Positions 49,672 to 58,005 of a DNA stretch of 64,000 nt are shown here, in pieces. Location of the stretch: NCBI RefSeq assembly GCF_019880225.1, contig NZ_CP082284.1, forward strand, positions 1,798,001-1,862,000, in the 5' to 3' direction. Position 1 is the stretch's first letter. Every line of letters starts with the position of its first letter. A program made the position numbers and the translations under genes. The notes beneath the pieces were generated by a model, which was not told the DNA's origin, searched no databases, and saw nothing but the letters and a program-made list of their open reading frames with translations. This DNA is from Halobaculum rubrum. Lineage in GTDB: Archaea; Halobacteriota; Halobacteria; Halobacteriales; Haloferacaceae.

Positions 49672-50431
49672 GCTCACTGCGGTCCTCGCGGTTCTCGCCC
49701 TCGTGTTCGCGGCGGCGGCGCCCGCGGCGGCGGTGTCCGTCCAGGAGACCGACGTGCCCGAGGGCGGCGAGGTGGACTCGCAGGTGACGGCGACGGTGAC
49801 GCTGACGCAGCTGTACGACACCTACGAGACGTGGCAGCTCGCCGGCCGGACGGGGCTACAGGACGTCACCTGGACGGTGACGCTCCTGAACCAGGCCGGC
49901 AACCAGGTGCGCCAGGAGTCGTACGACGGGCAGAACTTCTCCGGCGCGACCGTCGACATCGGGGAGGGGACCGCCGAGGTCCGCGTCCGGGTGACCGGAA
50001 CCGTCCCCGCGGTCGAGGCGTACAGCTACGACCCCCAGCAGTCGTTCACGCTGCTCGCGCTCGATCAGACCCGGGAGGGCGGCACCTCGAACGAGCTGGC
50101 GAACCAGTCGGCGACCCACTACACGAGCGACAGTCGTGAGGCGCGCGAGGCGATGGAGTCGGCCCGGACGGCGATCGACGCCGCCGGCAACCCCGACGCC
50201 GCCGAGGAGTCGTTCGCCAGCGCGGTCGACGCCTACGAGGCCGGCAACTTCGACAACGCGATCACGCTGGCCGAGCGCGCCGAAACCGAGGCGAACCAGT
50301 CCGAGAGCAGCCAGCAGCGCACCCAGCTGATCCTGTACGGCGTCGCCGGACTGGTCGTGCTCGGCGTCCTCGCCGGCGGCGTCGTGCTGTTCCTGCGGAG
50401 CCGCGGGGACGGCTACGACAAGCTCGGCTGA
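49640..50431 (+). CDS. Membrane-anchored secreted protein overlapping cetZ1
   Basis: A 263-residue protein. A signal peptide (LTAVLAVLALVFAAAAPAAA) leads to a beta-rich ectodomain with VTVTLTQLYDTYETWQLAG and QDVTWTVTLLNQAG, a helical segment with tandem Ala/Glu repeats (residues about 165-220), and one C-terminal helix (LILYGVAGLVVLGVLAGGVVLFL) with a short cytoplasmic RSRGDGYDKLG tail. Its ATG is 32 bases inside cetZ1 in another frame, so translation is coupled. It may link CetZ filaments to the envelope; this is inference. Confidence 0.8.
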   Translation: MTRTNLSRCSELTAVLAVLALVFAAAAPAAAVSVQETDVPEGGEVDSQVTATVTLTQLYDTYETWQLAGRTGLQDVTWTVTLLNQAGNQVRQESYDGQNFSGATVDIGEGTAEVRVRVTGTVPAVEAYSYDPQQSFTLLALDQTREGGTSNELANQSATHYTSDSREAREAMESARTAIDAAGNPDAAEESFASAVDAYEAGNFDNAITLAERAETEANQSESSQQRTQLILYGVAGLVVLGVLAGGVVLFLRSRGDGYDKLG

Positions 50432-50453
50432 CGCCGCTCGACCGCTTTTCCCC

Positions 50454-51173
50454 GTGCCCGACATCGTCGACGCGCTCGTTCCGTTCTCTCCCGATCGCCC
50501 GAAGACCCGGCTCTCGGACACGCTCGATCCCGAGGAGCGACGCGCGTTCGCCGAGGCCATGCTGTCGGACGTGCTCGCGGCGCTCGACGGGGCGGGCTTT
50601 GTGCCGCGGCTGCTCACAACCGAGGCCACCGGCCGCGACGTGCCCGAGACGGTCGACGACCGGCCGCTCACCGAGGCGGTGAACGCCGCGCTCGACGCGC
50701 ACGTCCCCGGCCCCGATTCGCCGCTGGCGGTCGTGATGGCGGATCTGGCGCTGGCGACGCCGCGGGCGATCGCGCGCCTGGGCGTCGACGGCGAGCGTGG
50801 TGGCGGCGGCACTGCTGACAGCGCCGGCGACGGTACCGGTGTCAGCAACGCCGACGCCGACGCCGGCGCCGCCGACGTGGCGATCGCGCCGGGTCGCGGC
50901 GGCGGAACGAACGCGCTGCTCGTTCGCCACCCCGAGTTCCGCGTCGACTACCACGGCGCCTCCTACCTCGATCACCTGCGTGTGGCTCGCGATATCGACG
51001 CGAGCGTCCGCGAGGTAGACTCCCGACGGCTGGCGACCGATATCGACGAGCGCGCGGATCTGACGGAGGTGCTGCTCGCGGGCGACGGCGCCGCCCGCGA
51101 CTGGCTCGTGGATGCCGGGTTCAGACTGGACGCCGGCGGCGGGCGGGTGTCGGTCGAACGAATGCCGAAATAG
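50454..51173 (+). CDS. cofC: 2-phospho-L-lactate guanylyltransferase CofC
   Basis: A 239-residue enzyme of coenzyme F420 synthesis that activates 2-phospholactate (or phosphoenolpyruvate) with GTP. FSPDRPKTRLSDTLDPEERRAF starts the nucleotidyltransferase fold and VVMADLALATP holds the metal Asp. APGRGGGTNALL is the phosphate-binding loop. A Gly/Ala-rich insert of about 25 residues (about 118-145) disrupts the usual spacing. GTG start at 50454, 22 bases after the membrane protein gene. Confidence 0.9.
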   Translation: MPDIVDALVPFSPDRPKTRLSDTLDPEERRAFAEAMLSDVLAALDGAGFVPRLLTTEATGRDVPETVDDRPLTEAVNAALDAHVPGPDSPLAVVMADLALATPRAIARLGVDGERGGGGTADSAGDGTGVSNADADAGAADVAIAPGRGGGTNALLVRHPEFRVDYHGASYLDHLRVARDIDASVREVDSRRLATDIDERADLTEVLLAGDGAARDWLVDAGFRLDAGGGRVSVERMPK

Positions 51174-51210
51174 GGTTGCCGCCCGGGACGAGATCGTTTC
51201 CGGTCCGTCG

Positions 51211-51879
51211 CTACTCGCCCGCGTGTTCGAGGCTCGCCACCAGCTCCGTCGCGGCGGCGAGTTCGTCCTCGTTGACGCCGTGGCCCATCCCCTCGTAGAT
51301 GCGCTCGTCCACGTCCGCACCCAACCCGGAGAGCACCTCGGTCGTCTCCGTCACGCGCTCCAACGGGATGTGGGGGTCCACGTCCGAGCAGCCGAGGAAA
51401 ACCGGCGTGCCGTCGAGGTCGCCGTCGTACTCGCGGGGCGTCCCCTCGGGGCCGATCAGCCCGCCGGAGAAGCCGACGAGGCCGCCGTACCGGCGGGCGT
51501 TGCGCGCGACCCACTCCGAGGAGAGGCACGCGCCCTGCGAGAAGCCGAGCAGGAGCACGCGCTCGTGGCCGACGGCGTCGGCGGCGGCGTCGACGACGCT
51601 GCCGACGAACCCGAGCGCGGAGTCGAGGTGTGGCTGGTTCGTGGGCATCTCCTCCATGAACGAGTTGGGGTACCAGGTGTTGCGGCTGGCGGACGGGGCG
51701 AGGTAGGCGACCGAGTCGGTGTCGAACTCGCCGGCCATCCCGAGGATGCTGCGGGCGGTCGCGCCGCGGCCGTGGACCATCACGACCGCCGCCGTCGCCT
51801 CGCCCAAGTCGGCGCCGGCGTGGCGAACGGGCTGGCCGCCGTGGGGGCCGTCGACCCCGCTGGTGTCGATGTCGGTCAT
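51211..51879 (-). CDS. Phospholipase/carboxylesterase family hydrolase
   Basis: A 222-residue alpha/beta hydrolase of the carboxylesterase type. VVMVHGRGATARSI opens the fold; GFSQGACLS is the nucleophile elbow, DVDPHIPLERV carries the acid and YEGMGHGVNEDEL the His. It lies between cofC and cofG in the opposite direction, so it breaks the F420 pair. Substrate is unknown. Confidence 0.88.
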   Translation of the reverse strand: MTDIDTSGVDGPHGGQPVRHAGADLGEATAAVVMVHGRGATARSILGMAGEFDTDSVAYLAPSASRNTWYPNSFMEEMPTNQPHLDSALGFVGSVVDAAADAVGHERVLLLGFSQGACLSSEWVARNARRYGGLVGFSGGLIGPEGTPREYDGDLDGTPVFLGCSDVDPHIPLERVTETTEVLSGLGADVDERIYEGMGHGVNEDELAAATELVASLEHAGE

Positions 51880-52023
51880 CGCTCGTTCACTCGCCCGCGT
51901 GCGGGGTATCGGTTGTGGTGGCGGATCCGGGTCGTCGCCGCGGCGGTCCTCCTTTCCCGTCCGGTCCCCGCCACCCTCGCCACGACCGACTCGTTTTTGC
52001 CCCTCGGTCGGCGACCTCACGGT

Positions 52024-53169
52024 GTGTTCCCCGGGGCCGAGGAGTACGGCATCGAGATCGCGGTCGCCGACCGCGAGGTCGAGCGGCTGTTGTCGGTCAC
52101 GCCCGACGACGTCGACGCGGCGCCGGAACTCACGTTCGCCCGGAACGTGTTCGTCCCGCTGACGACCGCCTGCCGGTACACCTGCACGTACTGCACCTAC
52201 TACGACGTGCCCGGCGAGGCGAGCCTGCTGTCGCCCGAGGAGGTGCGCGAGCGGTGCCGCGTCGGCGCCGACGCCGGCTGTACGGAGGCGCTGTTCACCT
52301 TCGGCGACAAGCCGGACGACCGCTACACCGGGATCCACGACCAGTTGGCGGAGTGGGGATACGACTCGATCGTCGCGTACCACGAGCGCGCCTGCGAGAT
52401 CGCCCTCGAGGAGGGGCTGCTCCCGCACTCGAACCCCGGCGATCTCACGGAGGCCGAGTTCCGCCGCCTCCGCGACGTGAACGCCTCGATGGGCGTGATG
52501 CTGGAGACGACCGCCGACGTGGACGCCCACGCCGGGGGCAGGCGGAAGACGCCCGGCCAGCGGCTGAACACGATCCGCGCCGCGGGGGAGGCGCGCGTCC
52601 CCTTCACGACGGGCATCCTCGTCGGCATCGGCGAGGAGTGGCGCGATCGGGCCGAGTCGCTGCTGGCGATCCGCGCGCTTCACGAGCGATACGACCACGT
52701 GCAGGAGGTGATCGTCCAGCCCGTGACGCCCAACGAGCGCTCCGACTTCGAGGGCCCCTCGAGAGCGACGATGCGGCGGGTGACGGCGATGGCGCGCGCC
52801 GCGTTGCCGCCGGAGGTGTCGGTGCAGTCGCCGCCGAACCTCGCGCCCGTCGGTGACCTGCTCGACTGCGGCGTCGACGATCTGGGCGGCGTCTCGCCCG
52901 TGACGGACGACTACATCAACCCGGAGTACGCGTGGCCCGCCCTCGACGAACTCCGCCAGATCGCCGACTCGGGCGGCGTCCCGCTGCACGAACGCCTCCC
53001 GACCCACGAGCGCTTCCTGCCCGAGGAGCACCGGCGCGCCGGCTTCGACGGCGACCCCGCGCCGGGACGCTGGCTCCACGGCCGGATCCCCGCGGCGCTC
53101 GGCGACGAGAGCCTCCACGGGGAGCGCTTCCGCGGCGTCGCCCGACGCGATGCGCCGCTGTCGGTGTGA
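52024..53169 (+). CDS. cofG: 7,8-didemethyl-8-hydroxy-5-deazariboflavin synthase subunit CofG
   Basis: A 381-residue radical SAM enzyme that together with CofH makes the F0 chromophore of F420. The iron-sulfur motif CRYTCTYC (CxxxCxxC) lies at about residues 50-57. LFTFGDKPDDRY and HSNPGDLTEAE are typical of the family. GTG start at 52024 is chosen since it precedes the conserved core; no ATG is suitable. CofH is not in the window. Confidence 0.92.
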   Translation: MFPGAEEYGIEIAVADREVERLLSVTPDDVDAAPELTFARNVFVPLTTACRYTCTYCTYYDVPGEASLLSPEEVRERCRVGADAGCTEALFTFGDKPDDRYTGIHDQLAEWGYDSIVAYHERACEIALEEGLLPHSNPGDLTEAEFRRLRDVNASMGVMLETTADVDAHAGGRRKTPGQRLNTIRAAGEARVPFTTGILVGIGEEWRDRAESLLAIRALHERYDHVQEVIVQPVTPNERSDFEGPSRATMRRVTAMARAALPPEVSVQSPPNLAPVGDLLDCGVDDLGGVSPVTDDYINPEYAWPALDELRQIADSGGVPLHERLPTHERFLPEEHRRAGFDGDPAPGRWLHGRIPAALGDESLHGERFRGVARRDAPLSV

Positions 53170-53301
53170 GCCGCACGCGGGAGCGACGTCGCGTCGGTCC
53201 GGGTCGTCGACGGGACCCGTGTGAAGTCGGCCACGCGATCCGTGCGAGCGCCGCCGACGCCAGCAGATTCTTCACCCGTCCGACCCTGCCGGAATTCGTA
53301 C

Positions 53302-54240
53302 ATGTACGGCGTGACATCGACGGTCACCGGACTCGCGCTGCAGATCGACACCGGGGCGGTCGTCGCCCGACTGGGCGGTTACGCGACGAACGTGATCGGC
53401 TTCGTCCTCGGGTTCGTGCTCACCTATCTCCTCGGCAAGCTGATCCTGATGCCGCTCGCCCACCGGGTGTTGAACCGTCGCGGCTTCGACCGCACCGTGC
53501 TCAGCCTCGCGGACAGCGTGCTGGCCGCGCTGGTGGTGGTGCTCGCGATCTCGATCGGGTTCATGGCCGCCGGCTTCCCGCGGTTCCTCACCGCGGTGGC
53601 GACGCTGGGCGGCGCGCTCGCGCTGGCGATCGGCTTCGCAGCACAGGACCTCATCGGCAACTTCGTCGCGGGCGTGTTCATCATCAAGGACAAGCCCTTC
53701 GAGGTGGGCGACTGGATCGAGTGGAGCGACAACGCGGGCCGCGTCGAGGACATCGACCTGCGCGTCTCCAGGGTGCGCACCTTCGACAACGAACGCGTCA
53801 CCGTCCCGAACGGCGAACTCGCGAACAACGCGATCACCAACCCCGTCGCCTACGACACGCTGCGTCAGAAGTTCGTCTTCGGCATCGGCTACGACGACGA
53901 CATCGACCACGCGACCGACTGCATCCTCGAGGAGGCCGAGGGCGTCGACGGCATCCTCGACGACCCCGCCCCCTCGGTGCGCGTCACCGAGCTCGGCGAC
54001 TCGGCGGTCGGCCTCCAGAGCCGCTTCTGGATCGACGAGCCCGACCGCGGCGACTTCGTGCGCGTCCGCTCGGCGTACGTGCAGGCGGTGAAGGAGCGCT
54101 TCGACGCGGAGGGGATCGACATGCCGTACGTCCACCGCCAGCTCACCGGCGAGGTGGAGGTGCTGGAGTCCGTCGCCGGCGACGCGGTCGAAGCCGTCGA
54201 CACGCCGGCGGCGACGGACGGCGAGGGCGACGGGGACTGA
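53302..54240 (+). CDS. Small-conductance mechanosensitive channel (MscS family)
   Basis: A 312-residue MscS channel. Three or four membrane helices come first; the pore helix is rich in Gly/Ala (LGGALALAIGFAAQDLIGNFVAGVF). The beta domain FEVGDWIEWSDNAGRVEDIDLR and NGELANNAITN follow. It releases solutes on osmotic downshock. The ATG at 53302 starts a short N-terminus. The tail is acidic. Confidence 0.95.
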   Translation: MYGVTSTVTGLALQIDTGAVVARLGGYATNVIGFVLGFVLTYLLGKLILMPLAHRVLNRRGFDRTVLSLADSVLAALVVVLAISIGFMAAGFPRFLTAVATLGGALALAIGFAAQDLIGNFVAGVFIIKDKPFEVGDWIEWSDNAGRVEDIDLRVSRVRTFDNERVTVPNGELANNAITNPVAYDTLRQKFVFGIGYDDDIDHATDCILEEAEGVDGILDDPAPSVRVTELGDSAVGLQSRFWIDEPDRGDFVRVRSAYVQAVKERFDAEGIDMPYVHRQLTGEVEVLESVAGDAVEAVDTPAATDGEGDGD

Positions 54241-54322
54241 CGCCGCGCGTCGGTCGAGCGTCGTCCGTGCGTCGTCCCGGTCCTCGTAAGACACATATCC
54301 TTTGGCCGACACACTTCGGCTA

Positions 54323-55264
54323 GTGACCCTGCGCTCGCGCCTCGAAACGCTGTTCGACAACACCTACGAGCGCGTGCTGCGCCGAGAGATCGGCGACGGG
54401 CCGGACCACGTCGCGATCATCCAGGACGGGAACCGCCGGTATGCCCGCAGTCGCGGCGACGACGCGCCCGACGGCCACCGCGCGGGCGCCGACACCACAG
54501 AGCGGGTGCTCGACTGGTGTGCGGATCTCGGCGTCGAGGAGCTCACGCTGTACGCCTTCTCGACGGAGAACTTCGACCGGCCCGAGGAGGAGCTGGACCC
54601 GCTGTTCGACCTGCTGGAGGACAAGCTCCGGGAGTTCGCCGACGCCGACCGCGTCCACGAACAGGGCGTGTGTATCCGCGCGCTCGGCGACGTGGAGCGG
54701 CTTCCCGAACGCGTCCGCGACGCCGTCGAGTACGCCGAGGCGCGCACCGCCGGCTACGACGACTTCACGCTGAACATCGCGCTGGCGTACGGCGGCCGCA
54801 ACGAACTGCTCGGGGCGGTCCGGGCGGTCGCCCGCGACGTGGCCGACGGCGACCTCGCCGCCGCCGACGTGGGCGTCGCCGAGGTGGAGTCGCGGCTGTA
54901 CCGCCGGCCCGTCCGCGACGTGGACCTCATCATCAGGACCGGCGGCGACGAGCGCACCTCGAACTTCCTGCCGTGGCACGCCAACGGCAACGAGGCGGCG
55001 GCGTACTTCTGCTCGCCGTACTGGCCGGAGTTCTCGAAGGTCGACTTCCTGCGCTCCATCCGCACCTACGAGGCGCGCGAGGAGTCGTGGCGCCGCACCC
55101 GAGCGAAACGGGCCGCCGCGCTCGTGCGGTCGCTCGCGGAGGTCGAACTCGGCGAGGCGAGGGCTGTCGCCGCCCGCCTGCGCGACCGACTCCCGGGCGA
55201 CGCGACCGACGAGGAACTGAACGAGGCGCTGGAGAGCGGCGCCGCGGGCGAGACGGCCGACTGA
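54323..55264 (+). CDS. uppS: Cis-prenyltransferase, catalytic (UppS/DHDDS-like)
   Basis: A 313-residue cis-prenyltransferase that lengthens allylic diphosphates with isopentenyl diphosphate to give the polyprenol carrier. Catalytic motifs are complete: IIQDGNRRYARSRG (D35), LYAFSTENFDRP and IIRTGGDERTSNFLPWHA. The protein continues beyond the core with a long helix and an acidic tail and lacks the C-terminal RxG that homodimeric enzymes use to bind the diphosphate. GTG start at 54323. It converges on a second, degenerate member 73 bases away. Confidence 0.94.
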   Translation: MTLRSRLETLFDNTYERVLRREIGDGPDHVAIIQDGNRRYARSRGDDAPDGHRAGADTTERVLDWCADLGVEELTLYAFSTENFDRPEEELDPLFDLLEDKLREFADADRVHEQGVCIRALGDVERLPERVRDAVEYAEARTAGYDDFTLNIALAYGGRNELLGAVRAVARDVADGDLAAADVGVAEVESRLYRRPVRDVDLIIRTGGDERTSNFLPWHANGNEAAAYFCSPYWPEFSKVDFLRSIRTYEAREESWRRTRAKRAAALVRSLAEVELGEARAVAARLRDRLPGDATDEELNEALESGAAGETAD

Positions 55265-55337
55265 CCGGGGCCCGGCAAAGCGTCGACGGTCCCTCCCCGG
55301 CTCCCTCCGATCGCGACGAGGTCGGGCCGACGATCTG

Positions 55338-55946
55338 TTACGTTCCGAACCGTCGCTGGCGGTTCTGGTAGTCCAGCACCGCCCGGAGGTAGTCCCGTTT
55401 CCGGAAGTCCCGCCAGTTCACGTCGGTGAAGTACAGTTCCGAGTACACCGACTGCCAGATGAGGAAGTCCGAGAGCCGCTCTGCGCCCGTCTTGATCACC
55501 AGATCCGGCTCCTCGGGGAAGATCAGGCGGTCCTCGATGTCGGCCTCCGCGACCTCGTCGGGGTCGATATCGCCGGCCTCGACGGCCGCGGCGATATCGC
55601 GGACGGCGTCGACGAACTCGCGTTTCCCGCCGAGGCCGATGTTCACCCGGATCGGCGCGTCCGCGCGGGCGGTGTCCTCGGGCGTCCGAACCGCGATCGA
55701 ACGGGGAGCGTCGACGTCCGCCAGTTCGCGAGCGAGGGTGTCGACGACCGCCTCGTCGAGCACCGAGACGGAGACTGTGACGCGCTCGGCGCCGTACTCG
55801 AACGTCCAGCCGAGAAACGACTCCAGCGTGTCGTAGGCCCCCTGTTCGAGCAGGTCGCGTTCGGTGATGACGAGGGCGACGTGGGCGGGCGGGTCGCCGG
55901 GGTTGCGGCGGTGGCGCACGCCGAGGTACGCGTCGTAGAGTCCCAC
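55338..55946 (-). CDS. Non-catalytic cis-prenyltransferase paralogue (NgBR/Nus1-like)
   Basis: A 202-residue member of the UppS family. The N-terminal half is degenerate: at the place of DGNRR it reads HVALVITERDLLEQGA, so the catalytic Asp motif is gone, and the FSxEN motif is replaced by VSVSVLDEA. The C-terminal half is well conserved: KTGAERLSDFLIWQSVYSEL, YFTDVNWRDF. It ends RRFGT, an RxG motif at the extreme C-terminus. This is the pattern of the accessory subunit of heteromeric cis-prenyltransferases. The catalytic neighbour lacks RxG, so the two look complementary. Confidence 0.85.
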   Translation of the reverse strand: MGLYDAYLGVRHRRNPGDPPAHVALVITERDLLEQGAYDTLESFLGWTFEYGAERVTVSVSVLDEAVVDTLARELADVDAPRSIAVRTPEDTARADAPIRVNIGLGGKREFVDAVRDIAAAVEAGDIDPDEVAEADIEDRLIFPEEPDLVIKTGAERLSDFLIWQSVYSELYFTDVNWRDFRKRDYLRAVLDYQNRQRRFGT

Positions 55947-56003
55947 TGCTTGTTCGGGAATCCGACGGGCGCCCGAAAGCGTTACCGCTCTCGTCGCCGC
56001 CGC

Positions 56004-56042
56004 GCCGCCGTCCCGGGACCGCGAGCCGCCGTCCCGGGACCG
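56004..56042. promoter_or_regulatory. Two identical 18-bp elements 21 bp apart, candidate operator
   Basis: GCCGCCGTCCCGGGACCG occurs at 56004-56021 and again at 56025-56042. Each contains the perfect palindrome GTCCCGGGAC. The 21-bp period is two helical turns, so two dimers would bind the same DNA face. The pair lies in the 125-base divergent region between the cis-prenyltransferase paralogue (start 55946) and the DUF92 gene (start 56072), 30 bases before the latter. Confidence 0.6.
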
Positions 56043-56071
56043 TTAAGTGTGCGTCGGGGGTACCCTCGGCC

Positions 56072-57562
56072 GTGAGACACCGACTCCGGCGCGCGGGGGC
56101 GTTCGCCGTCGTCGCCTCGGCGGTGTTGGCCGCGCCGGCGCTGGGGCCGGCCGCCGCCGCGCCGTTCGCCGCCGTCGCCGTCCTCGCGGCGTTCGTCGTC
56201 GACGAGGGTCGGTTCTTCGAGCTGTTCGCCCGCCCGGGCGACTACGAGGACCGCCGACTCAACGGGCTCGCGGGGTTCGCGCTCGCGGCGACCGCCCTCG
56301 GCGTGTTGACCGCGCTCCCGCAGTCGCCGATGCCGGTCACCGTGTACGCCGCGAGCGTGCTCTCGCTGACGTACGGCGTCCTCGGGCGCGAGTTCGTCCG
56401 CGAGTCCACCGGCGACGAGTTCGCCACGACGACCGCGTTCACGGTCGCGGCGTTCGCGGCCGCGACGCTCGGCCAGGCAGCCGTCGCCGTCGCCGCCGAC
56501 TCGTTCGCGGTCGCGGCGCTCCCGACGTACGTGTTCCTCGCGGCGACCGCCGCGCTCGTGGCCGCACTCCTCCGCTCGGTGCTGTTCCCCCGCGACGATC
56601 CGATCGTTGTCGTGTCGGTCGGGTTCCTCCTGTGGCTGCTGTCGGCGCTCGTTGCCGCCGGCGGGGTCGTCGTCACGCCGACGCTCGTTGCCGCCGGCCT
56701 CACGCTCACCGTCGGGCTCGGCGTCGTCTCGTACGTGCTCGAGACCGCGTCGGTCTCGGGAATGTTGACGGGCGTACTGTTGGGCTTCGCGACCGTCGTG
56801 CTCGGCGGGATCGGCTGGTTCGTCGTGCTCATCTCGTTTTTCGCCATCGGCGGACTCGCCGCGAAGTTCCGGTTCGAGGAGAAGAACGCTCGCGGCGTCG
56901 CCGAGGGCAACGACGGCGCTCGCGGCGCCGGCAACGTCCTCGGCAACGCCGGGGTCGCGCTGTGCTCGGTGGTCGCGTTCGCGGCCGCGAGGGCGGTCGT
57001 GCCGGACACCACCCTCCCGACGCTGATCGCGTTCGCGTTCGCCGGCTCGGTCGCGGCTGCGATGGCCGACACGCTCTCCTCGGAGTTCGGCGGGCTGTTC
57101 GACGCGCCGCGGCTGGTGACGACGCTGCGGCCGGTCGACCCCGGCACCGACGGGGCGATCACCTGGCAGGGGGAGGTCGCGGGCGTCGCCGGCGCCGGGG
57201 CGGTCGGCGGGCTGGCGGCGCTGGCGATGCCGCTGGGCGGCTCTGCGACGACGGACGGCCTCGCGGGCTTGGCGGCCGCCGGCGTACCGCTCGCGGTTCC
57301 CGTGGCCGCCGCCGTCACCGGCGCGGGGTTCGTCGGCATGACGGTCGACAGCCTGCTGGGCGCGACCGTCGAGGGCGACCGGATCGGCAATCAGGGGGTG
57401 AACACGCTCGCGACGCTGTCGGGCGCGCTCGCGGCCGTCGTGCTCGCGGTCGTCGCCGGCGCTGCGCCGGTTCCGTCGCCGGCGACGCTCGGGGCGCTCG
57501 CGGACGCGCTCGCGTCGGTCGCGGCGATCGTCGTTCACGTACCGCCGGTCCTGCCGACGTGA
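56072..57562 (+). CDS. DUF92 integral membrane protein (prenyl-phosphate kinase family candidate)
   Basis: A 496-residue protein with 12 or more membrane segments from a GTG at 56072. The C-terminal 250 residues are the DUF92 domain, with RFEEKNARGVAEGNDGARGAGNVLGN, DTLSSEFGGL, PVDPGTDGAITWQGE and NTLATLSGA. DUF92 includes plant VTE6, a phytyl-phosphate kinase that uses CTP or UTP, and TMEM19. The N-terminal half is an extra membrane region. Beside cis-prenyltransferases it could phosphorylate or recycle polyprenyl phosphates; this is inference. Its stop overlaps the next gene (GTGA). Confidence 0.88.
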   Translation: MRHRLRRAGAFAVVASAVLAAPALGPAAAAPFAAVAVLAAFVVDEGRFFELFARPGDYEDRRLNGLAGFALAATALGVLTALPQSPMPVTVYAASVLSLTYGVLGREFVRESTGDEFATTTAFTVAAFAAATLGQAAVAVAADSFAVAALPTYVFLAATAALVAALLRSVLFPRDDPIVVVSVGFLLWLLSALVAAGGVVVTPTLVAAGLTLTVGLGVVSYVLETASVSGMLTGVLLGFATVVLGGIGWFVVLISFFAIGGLAAKFRFEEKNARGVAEGNDGARGAGNVLGNAGVALCSVVAFAAARAVVPDTTLPTLIAFAFAGSVAAAMADTLSSEFGGLFDAPRLVTTLRPVDPGTDGAITWQGEVAGVAGAGAVGGLAALAMPLGGSATTDGLAGLAAAGVPLAVPVAAAVTGAGFVGMTVDSLLGATVEGDRIGNQGVNTLATLSGALAAVVLAVVAGAAPVPSPATLGALADALASVAAIVVHVPPVLPT

Positions 57563-58005
57563 CGATCCGACGGGGGCGACCGGCCGACGAGCCGGCCGTT
57601 CGAAGGCTCCAGCGGCTGCTTCACGAGCCGAGCACGACGCTGTGCTCGCACGGCCTGCGGACCGGGGAGGCCCTCGTCGATGAGACGGCCGAGGGCGTCG
57701 TCGTCGGCTACCTGCTCCCGGTCGCCGGCGACGGCGTCCACGTCGCCGAGCTCGTCGTCCACCCCGACTACAGGCGGGAGGGGCGGGCGACCCGGCTCCT
57801 CCAGCGGCTTCTCGCCCGCGTCGACGGCCGCGTCACCCTCCTCGTCGCCGCCGACAACGACGGCGCGAGGCGCCTGTACGAGTCGCTCGAGTTTCGCCCG
57901 ACTGCGCGGCGTCCCGGCTTCTACGACGACGGGACGGACGCGATACTGCTGGCTCGCGAGCCTCGGAGCACCGGAGCCACGGATCAGACCGACGACGAGC
58001 GGTAG
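57559..58005 (+). CDS. GNAT-family N-acetyltransferase
   Basis: A 148-residue acetyltransferase. Strand beta4 and motif A read VAELVVHPDYRREGRATRLLQRLL, with the acetyl-CoA pyrophosphate loop RREGRA. AADNDGARRLYESLEF gives motif B. GTG start at 57559 overlaps the DUF92 stop by 4 bases. It ends inside the convergent VTT gene (22-base overlap). Substrate is unknown. Confidence 0.9.
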   Translation: MTIRRGRPADEPAVRRLQRLLHEPSTTLCSHGLRTGEALVDETAEGVVVGYLLPVAGDGVHVAELVVHPDYRREGRATRLLQRLLARVDGRVTLLVAADNDGARRLYESLEFRPTARRPGFYDDGTDAILLAREPRSTGATDQTDDER

